From: Asparagopsis taxiformis
Lineage: Eukaryota > Rhodophyta > Florideophyceae > Bonnemaisoniales > Bonnemaisoniaceae
NCBI GenBank assembly: GCA_030407315.1
Contig: JALQPE010000469.1
Coordinates: forward strand, 124,001 to 188,000
Reading direction: 5' to 3'
Length of the DNA stretch: 64,000 nucleotides
In this document: piece after piece, positions 41,845 through 51,724 of the stretch
How the letters are laid out: each line of letters opens with the position of its first letter
Numbering within the stretch: position 1 is the first letter of the stretch
Notes under the pieces: model-generated
Told to the model about the DNA's origin: nothing
The model's database searches: none
The model's input: only the letters and a program-made list of their open reading frames with translations
Program-made: the position numbers and the translations under genes

Positions 41845-42141
41845 TTAGTAAAGATTATCCTCTTGATGTGTAACAACTACGCAATCACTCTTAGCATAAG
41901 TAACACATGTTAAAATCCAACCCTCATCTACAAGATCATCATCTAAAAAATTTTGATCTGTTGAATCAACTTCACCTTCTTCCACTTTTCCTGCACATGT
42001 TGAACAAGAACCTGATTGACAAGAGTATGGTAAATCTATTCCTGCATCAGATGCAGCATTCAATATATAATCTTCATCTGGACAATCTATAACTTGCACT
42101 TGATCATCAGGCATTTTTAGAGTAACTTTGTAAGTTGCCAT
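41845..42141 (-). CDS. petF: Ferredoxin (2Fe-2S, plant type)
   Basis: A 98-residue protein with the 2Fe-2S ligands Cys41, Cys46, Cys49 and Cys79, in LPYSCQSGSCSTCAGKV and GWILTCVTYAKSD. It carries electrons from photosystem I (docking to PsaD, PsaE) to heme oxygenase, FNR and others. A GGAGG ribosome site lies 5-9 nt before the ATG. A TTGACT-N16-TATATA promoter candidate lies upstream on the minus strand (42261 to 42234). Confidence 0.98.
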   Translation of the reverse strand: MATYKVTLKMPDDQVQVIDCPDEDYILNAASDAGIDLPYSCQSGSCSTCAGKVEEGEVDSTDQNFLDDDLVDEGWILTCVTYAKSDCVVVTHQEDNLY

Positions 42142-42233
42142 TACTATCCTCCATAATACAATATAACTGAAATACTAATAGATCTATAAAACCAGATTCT
42201 ACTTATTCAATATTCAAACATAAAATATAATGT

Positions 42234-42261
42234 TATATATAATATACTTAGACAAAGTCAA
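42234..42261 (-). promoter_or_regulatory. Promoter candidate for petF
   Basis: On the minus strand TTGACT (42261-42256) is followed after 16 nt by TATATA (42239-42234), about 90 bases upstream of the petF ATG. Matches are 5 of 6 and 4-5 of 6. The AT-rich context makes the -10 weakly informative. Confidence 0.35.
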
Positions 42262-42328
42262 TATAATATACTAAAAATACATAAAAAAGAGCCTAAGATT
42301 TTTCTAATAAATTTACAAAGTTAATATA

Positions 42329-43198
42329 ATGATAAACACCTTAAATAACTTTATACTTAAACCCAAAGATAAAATATCCCGAGAAATTAATACAAGATTA
42401 CTCTATAAAGAAACTGAAGCTTTAATAAAACGTCTGATTATTCAAGTAAAAAGAAGACCTTCTACTTTTATTGCTGGTCTTATACAACCTCTATTATGGC
42501 TAATTTTATTCGGTGCTTTATTTCAAAACGCACCTGTAGGACTTTTAACATCAAACATACAATATAATACATTTTTAAGCCCTGGGATCATTATCTTCAC
42601 AGCTTTTACAGGATCTATCAATGCTGGCTTACCTTTGATTTTTGATCGAGAATTTGGCTTTCTCAATAGACTATTAATTGCTCCAATGATATCTAGAGAT
42701 TCATTACTTATTTCATCTATTATTTTCAATCTTTTAATAACACTTGCACAAACATGCACAATAATCTTGTGTAACAAAATATTATTTAAAAACATTCAAT
42801 ATAACAATCATATACCTTTCATATTTTTTATTACTTTTTTAATTGCACTAAGTATATCAAGTCTTAGTATTTATCTCGCTTGTACATTACCAGGCCATAT
42901 AGAATTTTTAGCCTTTATACTCATTATTAACTTACCAATATTATTTTCAAGCACAGCACTCGCTCCTTTATCTTTTATGCCTTATTGGCTTCAAATTATT
43001 GCTAGCTTGAATCCAATGACGTATGCCATAGAAAATATTCGATATGTCATGCTGAATAACATATGGTACCACGACACTATAGTTATGAAAACAGTGTGGT
43101 GTCATTTAAACTTTAGTGAAAGTATAACTATACTTATCTGTATAGATCTCATCAGCTTTACAATTGTCAAAAAACTCATATCTTATAAATTTGAATAA
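42329..43198 (+). CDS. ycf38: ABC-2 type transporter permease Ycf38
   Basis: A 289-residue membrane protein with about six hydrophobic segments and the ABC-2 features: RRPSTFIAGLIQPLLWLILFGALFQ near the start, FDREFGFLNRLLIAPMISRDSLL, and the late PLSFMPYWLQIIASLNPMTYAIENIRYVML. No ATPase domain is attached; the partner would be encoded elsewhere. The substrate is unknown. It is divergent from petF. Confidence 0.9.
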   Translation: MINTLNNFILKPKDKISREINTRLLYKETEALIKRLIIQVKRRPSTFIAGLIQPLLWLILFGALFQNAPVGLLTSNIQYNTFLSPGIIIFTAFTGSINAGLPLIFDREFGFLNRLLIAPMISRDSLLISSIIFNLLITLAQTCTIILCNKILFKNIQYNNHIPFIFFITFLIALSISSLSIYLACTLPGHIEFLAFILIINLPILFSSTALAPLSFMPYWLQIIASLNPMTYAIENIRYVMLNNIWYHDTIVMKTVWCHLNFSESITILICIDLISFTIVKKLISYKFE

Positions 43199-43226
43199 AA
43201 TGATATTACTCTAAATAGAATAAGAA

Positions 43227-43235
43227 TGCTATAAT
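43227..43235 (+). promoter_or_regulatory. Extended -10 promoter candidate for psbB
   Basis: TGCTATAAT has a TG dinucleotide one base before a perfect TATAAT (43230-43235), about 92 bases before the psbB ATG. The -35 position (TTACTC, spacing 18) is poor, as is usual for extended -10 promoters. Confidence 0.5.
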
Positions 43236-43327
43236 AATTGAATATGAAACAAACTTTCATACAAAAAACAAATAAAAAGTAAGAAAGGCATAATATTAAT
43301 TAGTTGTGATAGGAGGCATGTAGTTCA

Positions 43328-44857
43328 ATGGGACTACCATGGTATCGCGTACATACAGTTGTTTTAAATGATCCAGGACGTCTAATTTCTGTACATTTAA
43401 TGCATACAGCTTTAGTAGCTGGTTGGGCAGGTTCAATGGCATTATATGAATTAGCTGTTTTTGATCCATCTGATCCAGTATTAAACCCTATGTGGCGTCA
43501 AGGGATGTTTGTCATGCCTTTTATGGCAAGACTAGGTGTCACAGATTCTTGGGGAGGATGGAGTATTACTGGAGAAAGTGTCTCAAATCCAGGTCTATGG
43601 AGCTTCGAAGGAGTTGCCATAACACATATCGTATTATCTGGTATGCTTTTCTTAGCATCTATATGGCATTGGGTATATTGGGACTTAGAACTATTTAGAG
43701 ATCCTAGAACAGGAGAACCTGCATTAGATTTACCAAAAATATTTGGTATACATTTATTACTATCAAGCTTATTATGTTTTGGCTTTGGTGCTTTCCACGC
43801 CACAGGTCTATTTGGACCTGGTATATGGGTGTCAGATGCATATGGTGTAACAGGTAAAGTTCAGCCTGTAGCACCGGCATGGGGTCCAGATGGGTTCAAT
43901 CCATTTAATCCTAGCGGTATAGCCTCTCACCATATAGCAGCCGGAACAGTAGGTATCTTAGCAGGATTATTTCATTTAACTGTACGACCACCACAAAGAT
44001 TATATAGAGCGTTAAGAATGGGTAATATTGAAACTGTATTATCCAGTAGTATATCTGCCGTTTTTTTCAGTGCTTTTATTACATGTGGAACTATGTGGTA
44101 TGGTTCAGCAACTACACCTCTAGAATTATTTGGTCCAACAAGATATCAATGGGATAGTGGATATTTTCAACAAGAAATAGAACGAAGAGTAGAAAATTCA
44201 CTAATAGAAGGTGCAACTCCTGAAGAAGCATGGTCTAGAATTCCAGATAAATTAGCATTCTATGATTACATTGGTAACAACCCTGCCAAAGGTGGTTTAT
44301 TTAGAGCTGGACCAATGGACAAAGGCGATGGCATTGCAGAAGCATGGTTAGGACACCCAATATTTCAAGACAAAGAAGGTAGAGAATTAACTGTTCGAAG
44401 AATGCCAGCATTTTTCGAAACATTTCCTGTTATCTTAGTAGACAAAGACGGAATTATAAGAGCAGATATACCTTTTAGAAGAGCTGAATCTAAATATAGC
44501 ATTGAACAAGTAGGTGTTACTGTTAATTTTTACGGTGGTAAACTAAATAATAAAGTATTCACTGATGCACCTAGTGTAAAAAAATATGCTAGGAAAGCAC
44601 AACTAGGCGAAGTATTCGAATTCGATAGAACAACTTTAGAATCTGATGGTGTATTTAGAAGCAGCCCAAGAGGATGGTTCACTTTTGGTCATGCAAATTT
44701 TGCCCTGATATTCTTCTTCGGTCATCTATGGCATGGTTCAAGAACAATATTTAGAGATGTATTTGCAGGAATTGGTGCTGAAGTAACAGAGCAAGTTGAA
44801 TTTGGTGCTTTCCAAAAACTAGGTGATCGCAGTAGTAAAAAACAAGGTATCGTATAA
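43328..44857 (+). CDS. psbB: Photosystem II CP47 chlorophyll-binding protein
   Basis: A 509-residue protein starting [50 protein letters not shown], with six membrane helices, paired histidines and a large lumenal loop (about 250-440). It is the inner antenna of photosystem II. An AGGAGG site lies 11 nt before the ATG. psbT follows 34 bp downstream. Confidence 0.99.
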   Translation: MGLPWYRVHTVVLNDPGRLISVHLMHTALVAGWAGSMALYELAVFDPSDPVLNPMWRQGMFVMPFMARLGVTDSWGGWSITGESVSNPGLWSFEGVAITHIVLSGMLFLASIWHWVYWDLELFRDPRTGEPALDLPKIFGIHLLLSSLLCFGFGAFHATGLFGPGIWVSDAYGVTGKVQPVAPAWGPDGFNPFNPSGIASHHIAAGTVGILAGLFHLTVRPPQRLYRALRMGNIETVLSSSISAVFFSAFITCGTMWYGSATTPLELFGPTRYQWDSGYFQQEIERRVENSLIEGATPEEAWSRIPDKLAFYDYIGNNPAKGGLFRAGPMDKGDGIAEAWLGHPIFQDKEGRELTVRRMPAFFETFPVILVDKDGIIRADIPFRRAESKYSIEQVGVTVNFYGGKLNNKVFTDAPSVKKYARKAQLGEVFEFDRTTLESDGVFRSSPRGWFTFGHANFALIFFFGHLWHGSRTIFRDVFAGIGAEVTEQVEFGAFQKLGDRSSKKQGIV

Positions 44858-44891
44858 ATTGAAAATTAGTATGAAATATTAGGAGACAAGA

Positions 44892-44987
44892 ATGGAAGCA
44901 CTAGTATATGTATTTTTGCTAGTCGGAACATTAATGGTAATCTTTTTTGCAATATTTTTTAGAGACCCACCAAGAATAGCAAAATAA
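44892..44987 (+). CDS. psbT: Photosystem II protein T
   Basis: A 31-residue single-helix protein, [20 protein letters not shown] then [11 protein letters not shown], an excellent PsbT match. AGGAGA precedes the ATG by 6 nt. It is co-transcribed with psbB. A hairpin with a U tract follows at 45023-45068. Confidence 0.98.
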   Translation: MEALVYVFLLVGTLMVIFFAIFFRDPPRIAK

Positions 44988-45022
44988 ATACTCAAAAATA
45001 TAATTAAAATTAAATAATATAT

Positions 45023-45069
45023 AACCACTCTCATAATATATTACAATAAATCAATGGGAGTGGTTTTTA
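45023..45069 (+). terminator. 12-bp hairpin with T run between psbT and psbN
   Basis: AACCACTCTCAT (45023-45034) pairs with ATGGGAGTGGTT (45054-45065) with one G-U, a 19-nt loop, and a following T run. It separates psbT from convergent psbN and fits the 3' end of the psbB-psbT transcript. Confidence 0.62.
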
Positions 45070-45078
45070 CTAAATCAT

Positions 45079-45210
45079 CTATTCTTCATGCTCCTCAAAA
45101 GGATCTCTTAATTCCTTTGCAACAGGACCAAATGAAGCATAAATAGAATAAGCTGTAATACCTAACAGCAAACTTGAAATAAAAATACTAAGAACTGTTG
45201 CGATTTCCAT
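45079..45210 (-). CDS. psbN: Photosystem II assembly protein PsbN
   Basis: A 43-residue protein, [20 protein letters not shown] then [20 protein letters not shown] and HEE, a clear PsbN with one membrane helix. It lies opposite to psbT and psbH, the arrangement conserved in cyanobacteria and plastids. It assists photosystem II reaction centre assembly and repair. Confidence 0.98.
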   Translation of the reverse strand: MEIATVLSIFISSLLLGITAYSIYASFGPVAKELRDPFEEHEE

Positions 45211-45290
45211 AAATCAAATACAAATAAAGTTAAGTTATTTCTATAATAATATTATAAAGATCAAAAAATATAAATATATATAAATTCATT

Positions 45291-45494
45291 ATGGCATTAA
45301 GAACTAGACTAGGTGAAATACTGAGACCCTTAAATTCCGAGTACGGTAAAGTTGCTCCTGGATGGGGGACAACTCCTATTATGGCAATATTTATGTTGCT
45401 TTTCTTTTTATTTTTATTAATTATTTTACAGATATATAACTCATCACTAATTTTAGAAAATGTTGAAGTAGATTGGGCAACTCTAGGAAATTAA
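45291..45494 (+). CDS. psbH: Photosystem II protein H
   Basis: A 67-residue protein: [48 protein letters not shown], with one membrane helix, matches PsbH. As in cyanobacteria and red algae it lacks the N-terminal phosphothreonine extension of green plants. It is downstream of psbN on the opposite strand. Confidence 0.98.
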   Translation: MALRTRLGEILRPLNSEYGKVAPGWGTTPIMAIFMLLFFLFLLIILQIYNSSLILENVEVDWATLGN

Positions 45495-45502
45495 AACTAT
45501 AC

Positions 45503-45535
45503 TAAGCATTATGATGATAACATACATAATGCTTA
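45503..45535. terminator. 11-bp hairpin between convergent psbH and psaE
   Basis: Arms TAAGCATTATG (45503-45513) and CATAATGCTTA (45525-45535) are exact complements with an 11-nt loop. It begins 9 bases after the psbH stop and ends 11 bases before the psaE stop. Inferred shared 3' end. Confidence 0.58.
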
Positions 45536-45545
45536 AGTAGAATCC

Positions 45546-45734
45546 TTAGACTACACTTACTTCAACTTCAGCCTCTGCAAAACTGTTAGTATTAACACCA
45601 CTATATGTTTCTTTCACAAATCTCACTAAAATAGGATATCTTATATCATTCTCTACTTTAATTACAGTTCCTACATCTCTATACCAGTAAGATTCTTTTC
45701 TTAAAATTCTTACAGTAGAACCTTTTTTAATCAT
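45546..45734 (-). CDS. psaE: Photosystem I subunit IV
   Basis: A 62-residue SH3-like protein: [24 protein letters not shown] and [25 protein letters not shown]. The ATG at 45732-45734 was chosen; the frame extends five codons upstream only through TTG and GTG. GGTGGAAAA lies upstream. It helps ferredoxin reduction and cyclic flow with PsaD. Confidence 0.96.
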   Translation of the reverse strand: MIKKGSTVRILRKESYWYRDVGTVIKVENDIRYPILVRFVKETYSGVNTNSFAEAEVEVSVV

Positions 45735-45954
45735 AATATTTTCCACCAATATTGTATAAGATTATTATTAGATACTAATATATCAATACAATGCAAAAAA
45801 CATTTTTCAAATTAACTTATGTAAACAACAGTACAATTTAACCACAGATAGTTGCCGATAAAATATTAAAGATGTTACATTTATTAAAGTACTCTGAATG
45901 ATACATTCAATCAAATCAGCACTTAATCACTAATTAATATGAGGCTTAATAATA

Positions 45955-47835
45955 ATGAAACTATCATGGAGAATTATTTTGTTATGGTCTTTACCCATAA
46001 TTGTAATAAGTTTTTTTTTATGGCAAGGTTTTTTAGCACCAACAACTAATGAACTAAATACAAATATAGCTAATTCAAGAATGACATACGGACGTTTCTT
46101 GGAATATTTAGATATGGGTTGGGTTAAAAAAGTTGACATATACGATAATGGACATACAGCAATTATTGAAGCAATAGGACCAGAATTGGGTAATAGAATA
46201 CAAAAAATTAGAGTTGAATTACCAACAAGTGCCCCTGAACTAATCAATAAATTAAAAAAAGCAGATATTGACATAGACGCACATCCTACAAAAAATACAG
46301 GTGCTTTATGGAACTTAATCGGTAATTTATTCTTTCCTATACTTCTAATTGGTGGACTGGGATTTCTATTTAGAAGATCGAATAATGCAAGCGGAGGACC
46401 TGGCCAAGCTATGTCATTTGGTAAATCCAAAGCCTTATTTCAAATGGAAGCCAAAACAGGTGTAGTATTTGATGATGTTGCTGGAATAGATGAAGCTAAA
46501 GAAGAATTCGAAGAAGTAGTAACATTTCTAAAAAAACCTGAATATTTTACTGCTGTAGGAGCACAAATACCTAAAGGAGTTTTATTGGTAGGTCCTCCTG
46601 GTACAGGAAAAACTTTATTAGCAAAAGCAATTGCTGGTGAAGCAAATGTACCATTCTTTAGTATTTCAGGATCAGAATTTGTAGAGATGTTTGTTGGTGT
46701 AGGTGCATCAAGAGTGAGAGATTTATTTAAAAAAGCTAAAGACAATGCTCCATGTATAGTATTTATTGACGAAATCGACGCTGTTGGTAGACAAAGAGGA
46801 ACAGGTATAGGAGGGGGTAATGATGAACGTGAACAAACACTAAATCAACTCTTAACAGAAATGGATGGATTTGAAGGAAATACAGGTATTATTGTAATCG
46901 CAGCAACTAATCGTGCGGATATTCTAGATTCTGCATTATTAAGACCTGGAAGATTTGATAGACAAGTTAGTGTTGAAGTTCCTGACTTTAAAGGAAGGTT
47001 AGCCATATTAGAAGTCCATAGTAATAATAAAAAATTAGATCCAAATATATCACTATCTACAATTGCCAGACGAACACCTGGATTTTCTGGAGCTGACCTT
47101 GCTAATTTACTAAATGAAGCTGCTATTTTAGCAGCAAGAAAAAGGAAAGCAAACATTACAATAAAAGAAATTGATGACTCAATAGATAGAGTTGTGGCGG
47201 GCATGGAAGGAACACCTTTAATTGACAGTAAAAGCAAACGATTAATAGCATATCATGAAATTGGACACGCCATAGTTGGAACATTATTAAAAAACCATGA
47301 CCCTGTACAAAAAGTCACTTTAATACCAAGAGGACAAGCTAGAGGGCTAACTTGGTTCACGCCTGCAGAAGATCAAAGCTTAATTTCTAGATCTCAAATT
47401 CTAGCCAGAATTATGGGAGCCTTAGGAGGAAGAGCAGCTGAAGAAGTGGTTTTCGGAGATGCTGAAGTTACAACAGGTGCTAGCAATGACTTACAACAAG
47501 TTACTTCAATGGCACGCCAAATGGTAACGAGATTTGGTATGTCTGAAATAGGACCTTTATCATTAGAGAATGAAGAATCTAATCCTTTTCTTGGTAGAGG
47601 AATGGGATCAACATCTGAATACTCTGATGAAATTGCTATAAGAATAGATAAACAAATACAAACAATCGTCAATGAGTGTCATGCACAAACAATACAAATA
47701 ATAAAAGATAATAGAGTTGTCATTGATCGATTAGTAGATATACTAATTGAAAAAGAAACTATAGATGGTAACGAATTTAGACAAATCATCAACGAATATA
47801 CACCTGTACCTGAAAAATACTTAAATGTTCTTTAA
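45955..47835 (+). CDS. ftsH: ATP-dependent zinc metalloprotease FtsH
   Basis: A 626-residue protein. It has an N-terminal membrane segment (about 5-25), a lumenal or intermembrane region, and a second membrane segment near 118-138. The AAA domain has Walker A GPPGTGKT (213-220), the arginine-finger SRH-like region [13 protein letters not shown], and the metalloprotease motif HEIGH (434-438). It degrades damaged D1 and other thylakoid proteins. Also called ycf25. It converges with trnD, 10 bp away, without an obvious hairpin. Confidence 0.98.
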   Translation: MKLSWRIILLWSLPIIVISFFLWQGFLAPTTNELNTNIANSRMTYGRFLEYLDMGWVKKVDIYDNGHTAIIEAIGPELGNRIQKIRVELPTSAPELINKLKKADIDIDAHPTKNTGALWNLIGNLFFPILLIGGLGFLFRRSNNASGGPGQAMSFGKSKALFQMEAKTGVVFDDVAGIDEAKEEFEEVVTFLKKPEYFTAVGAQIPKGVLLVGPPGTGKTLLAKAIAGEANVPFFSISGSEFVEMFVGVGASRVRDLFKKAKDNAPCIVFIDEIDAVGRQRGTGIGGGNDEREQTLNQLLTEMDGFEGNTGIIVIAATNRADILDSALLRPGRFDRQVSVEVPDFKGRLAILEVHSNNKKLDPNISLSTIARRTPGFSGADLANLLNEAAILAARKRKANITIKEIDDSIDRVVAGMEGTPLIDSKSKRLIAYHEIGHAIVGTLLKNHDPVQKVTLIPRGQARGLTWFTPAEDQSLISRSQILARIMGALGGRAAEEVVFGDAEVTTGASNDLQQVTSMARQMVTRFGMSEIGPLSLENEESNPFLGRGMGSTSEYSDEIAIRIDKQIQTIVNECHAQTIQIIKDNRVVIDRLVDILIEKETIDGNEFRQIINEYTPVPEKYLNVL

Positions 47836-47845
47836 ATTAAAATTA

Positions 47846-47919
47846 CGGGACTGACGGGATTCGAACCCGCAACTTCCGCCGTGACAGGGCGGTGCTCTAA
47901 CCAGTTGAACTACAGTCCC
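47846..47919 (-). tRNA. trnD: tRNA-Asp (GUC)
   Basis: A 74-nt cloverleaf on the minus strand: acceptor GGGACTG with CAGTCCC, anticodon loop CTGTCAC giving GUC, T loop TTCGAAT, discriminator G. It is the first of a cluster of three minus-strand tRNAs. Confidence 0.97.
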
Positions 47920-47996
47920 TTAGTTAAAAATACAATTATATATTCTCATAATAATATATCAATTGTCAAACTCAGAAATAAGTTTTAATAAAAATA

Positions 47997-48086
47997 AGGA
48001 GAGAAAGGGATTCGAACCCTCGATATAGCCACAAACCATATAACAGATTAGCAATCTGCCGCTTTCAACCACTCAGCCATCTCTCC
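47997..48086 (-). tRNA. trnS: tRNA-Ser (GCU)
   Basis: A class II tRNA of about 90 nt with a long variable arm. Acceptor GGAGAGA pairs with TCTCTCC, the anticodon loop TTGCTAA gives GCU, and the T loop is TTCGAAT. The discriminator reads U rather than the usual G for serine. Confidence 0.95.
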
Positions 48087-48115
48087 ACCAATAAGATAAA
48101 GTACTAAAACTTAAA

Positions 48116-48189
48116 TAGCTCAGGCGGGATTTGAACCTGCGACCTTGGGCTTATGAGTCCCCTGCTCTAACCAACTGAGCTACTGAGCC
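48116..48189 (-). tRNA. trnM: tRNA-Met (CAU), elongator type, with stem mismatches
   Basis: The minus strand gives a 74-nt cloverleaf with acceptor GGCTCAG/CTGAGCT (G1-U72 wobble), D arm GCTC/GAGC, anticodon loop CTCATAA (CAU) and T loop TTCAAAT. Mismatches appear at 27-43 (G-A), 31-39 (A-G) and 51-63 (A-C). The anticodon stem lacks the initiator GGG/CCC signature. A CAU tRNA could also be an isoleucine tRNA with modified C34; elongator Met is favoured because the acceptor and D arm look Met-like, but this is not certain. Confidence 0.78.
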
Positions 48190-48256
48190 CACTCTATTTA
48201 GATATAATTATAACATTCATAAAACAGAAAAACAAATACATAAAAAATACTTCTTA

Positions 48257-49111
48257 TTATAAAGATAACATCGAACCTATACCATCTACAGTTAGTATTT
48301 CTAATAACATAGCATGTTCAATTCTACCATCAATAATATGTACTGAATTAACATTTTCTTGTAAAGCTTTAATACCACATTTTACCTTTGGTATCATACC
48401 TCCTGAAATTATTTTTTTTTGTATTAATTCTTCTATTTCATCTACCCTTAAACTTTTAATTAATGTATCTATATCATTAGTATCATACATAATACCAGCA
48501 GTATCAGTTAGTAAGATTAACTTTTCTGCTTTTAAGGATGATGCTACTGCTCCAGCTACTGTATCTGCATTGATATTATAAGCTTGTCCTGAATAATCAT
48601 TAGCTACACTAGCAATTACAGGTATATACCCTTGGTCCAATAATAAATGTAAAATTTTTACATTGATACGATCTACTTTACCAATCAAATTATCTTTAGA
48701 ACCAAACAAGCGTGAAGCTGTTATCAAATTACCATCTTGACCTGAAAGACCAATAGCAACGCTGCGTTTCTTATTTAATAAAGTAACTAAATCTTTATTA
48801 ACTTTCCCAACTAAAACCATTTCTACAACTTCCATCGTATCTCTATCAGTTACTCTAATACCATTATGAAATTTAGGTTCAATATTAATTTTCTTTAACC
48901 AATGATTAATCATTGGACCACCACCATGTACTAATATAGGACGAATACCAATATATGAAAGTAATAATAGATCATCTATTACCTTCTTTTTTAATTGACC
49001 ATTTGTCATAGCCGCACCACCATACTTAATTACAAAAATCTTACCAGCAAACTTTTGTATAAATGGTAATGATTCACTTAATATTTGCATGCGATCAGAA
49101 TTACTTAACAT
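48257..49111 (-). CDS. argB: Acetylglutamate kinase
   Basis: A 284-residue amino acid kinase: FVIKYGGAAM near the start, then PILVHGGGPMINHWLKKINIEPKF and GIRVTDRDTMEVVEMVLVGKVNK, and later NADTVAGAVASSLKAEKLILLTDTAGI. It phosphorylates N-acetylglutamate, the controlled step of arginine synthesis; the family is a target of the nitrogen sensor PII, though no glnB is seen in this window. It stands between the two tRNA clusters. Confidence 0.96.
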   Translation of the reverse strand: MLSNSDRMQILSESLPFIQKFAGKIFVIKYGGAAMTNGQLKKKVIDDLLLLSYIGIRPILVHGGGPMINHWLKKINIEPKFHNGIRVTDRDTMEVVEMVLVGKVNKDLVTLLNKKRSVAIGLSGQDGNLITASRLFGSKDNLIGKVDRINVKILHLLLDQGYIPVIASVANDYSGQAYNINADTVAGAVASSLKAEKLILLTDTAGIMYDTNDIDTLIKSLRVDEIEELIQKKIISGGMIPKVKCGIKALQENVNSVHIIDGRIEHAMLLEILTVDGIGSMLSL

Positions 49112-49200
49112 AAAACTCCTAATAGATAATTAAATTATAATTTGCGAAATACTTATTTTTTAATTATCTTAAATATCAGTAATTAATACAAGAATATAAT

Positions 49201-49404
49201 ATGCATACTTTTTGGAATAATATAAATAAATTCCCTCGATTTTTAATTTCAGTGATATTGGGGTTTTTCTTGACAATTTTTTACCCTATTTTTAAGTTAT
49301 TAAAAAATAAAAAAAATAATATTCTATTTATTACATTACTAATATTATTAATAATTCTTTTATATATAGTGTTAAAGCTAATGGTAGGATTAAATACAAT
49401 ATAA
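49201..49404 (+). CDS. ycf33: Conserved plastid protein Ycf33 (DUF751)
   Basis: A 67-residue protein, MHTFWNNINKFPRFLISVIL then GFFLTIFYPIFKLLKNKKNN, with two hydrophobic helices (about 14-33 and 41-60). FW.N...FPRF.ISV.LG matches the DUF751/Ycf33 family. Its role is not established. It lies between argB and ilvB, just before the strand-composition change. Confidence 0.85.
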   Translation: MHTFWNNINKFPRFLISVILGFFLTIFYPIFKLLKNKKNNILFITLLILLIILLYIVLKLMVGLNTI

Positions 49405-49560
49405 AAAAGAAATAAAAACAATTTTATTAAAAATTCAACACATATAATATTATATATAAACAACATTATTTCTTTTAAATGTTTTCATGATTACATTAAT
49501 TGAAATTTCTTAAATTATTTTAACCTAAAAATTTATAAAAACTACAACAAAAAATTAAAT

Positions 49561-51351
49561 ATGTCTAATATATCTCATCAAGTAACAGGTGCTTTTGCAT
49601 TAATGGATAGTTTAGTAAGACATAAAGTTAAACATATATTTGGTTATCCTGGTGGGGCAATCTTACCTATATATGATGAACTATACCGTTGGGAACAAGA
49701 AAATAAAATAATTCATATTTTATCGAGACATGAACAAGGAGCTGCTCATGCAGCTGATGGGTATGCTCGATCTACTGGACAAGTAGGTGTATGTTTTGCT
49801 ACATCAGGACCTGGAGCAACAAATCTTGTATCTGGTATTGCAACAGCACAAATGGATTCTGTACCTTTAGTTTTGATTACTGGTCAGGTGGCTAGACCAT
49901 TTATCGGCACAGATGCTTTTCAAGAGGTTGATATCTTTGGGATTACTTTACCTATTGTAAAACATTCTTATGTAGTTAGAGATCCAAGAAACATGGCTAG
50001 AATTGTTGCAGAAGCTTTTTATATTGCACAACATGGGCGTCCTGGACCGGTTTTAATAGATATTCCTAAAGATGTTGGATTAGAAAAATTTATGTATACA
50101 CCGGTCGATCCAGGTATGGTTAGTTTACCTGGATGTAAACCTATTGTTTCATCTAAAAGTAAACCAATTGCAAAAATTGTTCAACTTTTAAATCAATCTA
50201 GTCAACCTCTGTTGTATATTGGTGGTGGTTCTATTATTGCGGGTGCACATGAAGTTATCCAACGCTTATCTTCTTTGTTTCAAATACCTGTCACAACAAC
50301 TCTTATGGGTAAGGGTATTATTAATGAACAAGAAGAACTATCATTAGGAATGTTAGGTATGCATGGTACTGCATATGCTAATTTTGCTGTTAGTGAATGT
50401 GATTTATTGATCGCTTTAGGTGCAAGATTTGATGATAGAGTTACTGGAAAATTAGATGAATTTGCGTGTAATGCACAAGTTATTCATGTTGATATTGATC
50501 CTGCAGAGGTTGGTAAAAATCGAATTCCTCAAGTAGCTATTGTAGGAGATGTAAAACAAGTAGTTACAGATATTTTAAATTATGTAACTAAAACAGAGAG
50601 TTATAATGCTCAATTAGAACAAACAAGATCTTGGAAAGAAAGAATTTCTATATGGAAGCAGCAATATCCTTTATTAATTCCTAAGCATGTTAATAGTTTA
50701 TCACCTCAAGAAATACTTTCTACTATTAGTTATTTGGCTCAAGATGCATATTTTACAACTGATGTTGGGCAACATCAAATGTGGGCAGCTCAGTTTTTAA
50801 ATGTTTTACCTCGTCATTGGATGTCAAGTGCAGGCTTAGGAACCATGGGATATGGATTGCCTGCTGCTATGGGTGTTCAAGTTGCATTTCCTAATAAAAT
50901 GGTTATATGTATTAGTGGAGATGCAAGTTTTCAAATGAATTTGCAAGAATTAGGAACAATTGTGCAATATAATTTACCTGTAAAAATTCTTATTATTAAT
51001 AATAAGTGGCAGGGTATGGTTAGACAATGGCAACAGGCGTTTTATGGTGAGAGGTATTCTCATTCTAATATGGAACAAGGTTCCCCTGATTTTATGAAGT
51101 TAGCTCAATCCTTTGGTATTTTAGGTTTAGAATTAGAATTCCGAGGTGACATTCTTGAGATTTTACGTGCTTTTCTATCTCATAATGGACCTTGTTTATT
51201 AAATTGTAAAGTGATTGAAGATGAAAATTGTTATCCTATGGTTGCTCCTGGAAAAAGTAATTCTCAAATGATAGGTATAACAAAGCAAGTAAAAAACATA
51301 GATATTGCAAGTAGTAATCAGATGTCTTATAAATCAAAAACAGATGTATAG
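49561..51351 (+). CDS. ilvB: Acetolactate synthase large subunit
   Basis: A 596-residue thiamine-diphosphate enzyme. The N-terminal domain has [17 protein letters not shown] and [33 protein letters not shown]. The C-terminal domain has the cofactor motif [15 protein letters not shown] ... [16 protein letters not shown]. It performs the first common step of branched-chain amino acid synthesis. No regulatory ilvH is in the window. It is the first gene on the plus strand with the G- and T-rich composition that marks the right part of the window. Confidence 0.97.
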   Translation: MSNISHQVTGAFALMDSLVRHKVKHIFGYPGGAILPIYDELYRWEQENKIIHILSRHEQGAAHAADGYARSTGQVGVCFATSGPGATNLVSGIATAQMDSVPLVLITGQVARPFIGTDAFQEVDIFGITLPIVKHSYVVRDPRNMARIVAEAFYIAQHGRPGPVLIDIPKDVGLEKFMYTPVDPGMVSLPGCKPIVSSKSKPIAKIVQLLNQSSQPLLYIGGGSIIAGAHEVIQRLSSLFQIPVTTTLMGKGIINEQEELSLGMLGMHGTAYANFAVSECDLLIALGARFDDRVTGKLDEFACNAQVIHVDIDPAEVGKNRIPQVAIVGDVKQVVTDILNYVTKTESYNAQLEQTRSWKERISIWKQQYPLLIPKHVNSLSPQEILSTISYLAQDAYFTTDVGQHQMWAAQFLNVLPRHWMSSAGLGTMGYGLPAAMGVQVAFPNKMVICISGDASFQMNLQELGTIVQYNLPVKILIINNKWQGMVRQWQQAFYGERYSHSNMEQGSPDFMKLAQSFGILGLELEFRGDILEILRAFLSHNGPCLLNCKVIEDENCYPMVAPGKSNSQMIGITKQVKNIDIASSNQMSYKSKTDV

Positions 51352-51362
51352 TTTTGTTTATA

Positions 51363-51434
51363 AGCCCTTAATGAGAATTGAACCCATGACCTTCTCCTTA
51401 CCAAGAAGATGCTCTACCACTAAGCTATAAGGGC
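51363..51434 (-). tRNA. trnT: tRNA-Thr (GGU)
   Basis: A 72-nt minus-strand cloverleaf: acceptor GCCCTTA with TAAGGGC, anticodon loop TTGGTAA giving GGU, T loop TTCAATT. The discriminator is U. First of three tRNAs between ilvB and rpl19. Confidence 0.95.
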
Positions 51435-51447
51435 ATTATACTTATAT

Positions 51448-51529
51448 TGGGCCGGGTTGGATTTGAACCAACGTAGGAAAAACCAGCGGATTTACAGTCC
51501 GCCCCCATTAACCACTCGGGCACCGACCC
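51448..51529 (-). tRNA. trnY: tRNA-Tyr (GUA)
   Basis: An 82-nt class II tRNA with a medium-long variable arm: acceptor GGGTCGG with CCGGCCC, anticodon loop CTGTAAA giving GUA, T loop TTCAAAT, discriminator A. Confidence 0.97.
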
Positions 51530-51614
51530 ATTGTTTATTTTATTATTATAAGTTTAGACTAACAAAAAAATTGATAAAAAGCAATGACATGAAGTTGTTA
51601 TTTTTTTTGTTATG

Positions 51615-51688
51615 TGGACACAACTGGATTCGAACCAGTGACTTTCATGATGTCAACATGATACTCTAACCAACTGAGTTATGCATCC
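51615..51688 (-). tRNA. trnV: tRNA-Val (GAC)
   Basis: A 74-nt cloverleaf on the minus strand: acceptor GGATGCA with TGTGTCC, D arm ACTC/GAGT, anticodon stem TCATG/CATGA and loop TTGACAT giving GAC, T loop TTCGAAT, discriminator A. GAC is a valine anticodon retained in red algal plastids. Confidence 0.94.
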
Positions 51689-51724
51689 TAAGATATCACT
51701 ATAATATCATAATGTCGATTTATT

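Noticed and set aside
45930..46430. Open frame of 166 codons on the minus strand
   Set aside because: Antisense to ftsH with no homologous features.
49405..49476. 11-bp inverted repeat (49405-49415 with 49466-49476) after ycf33
   Set aside because: The 50-nt loop and pure A/T-rich arms make it likely to be chance; not listed as a terminator.
51457..51669. Open frame of 70 codons on the plus strand
   Set aside because: It runs antisense through trnY and trnV; the peptide is the translation of tRNA sequence and has no family features.
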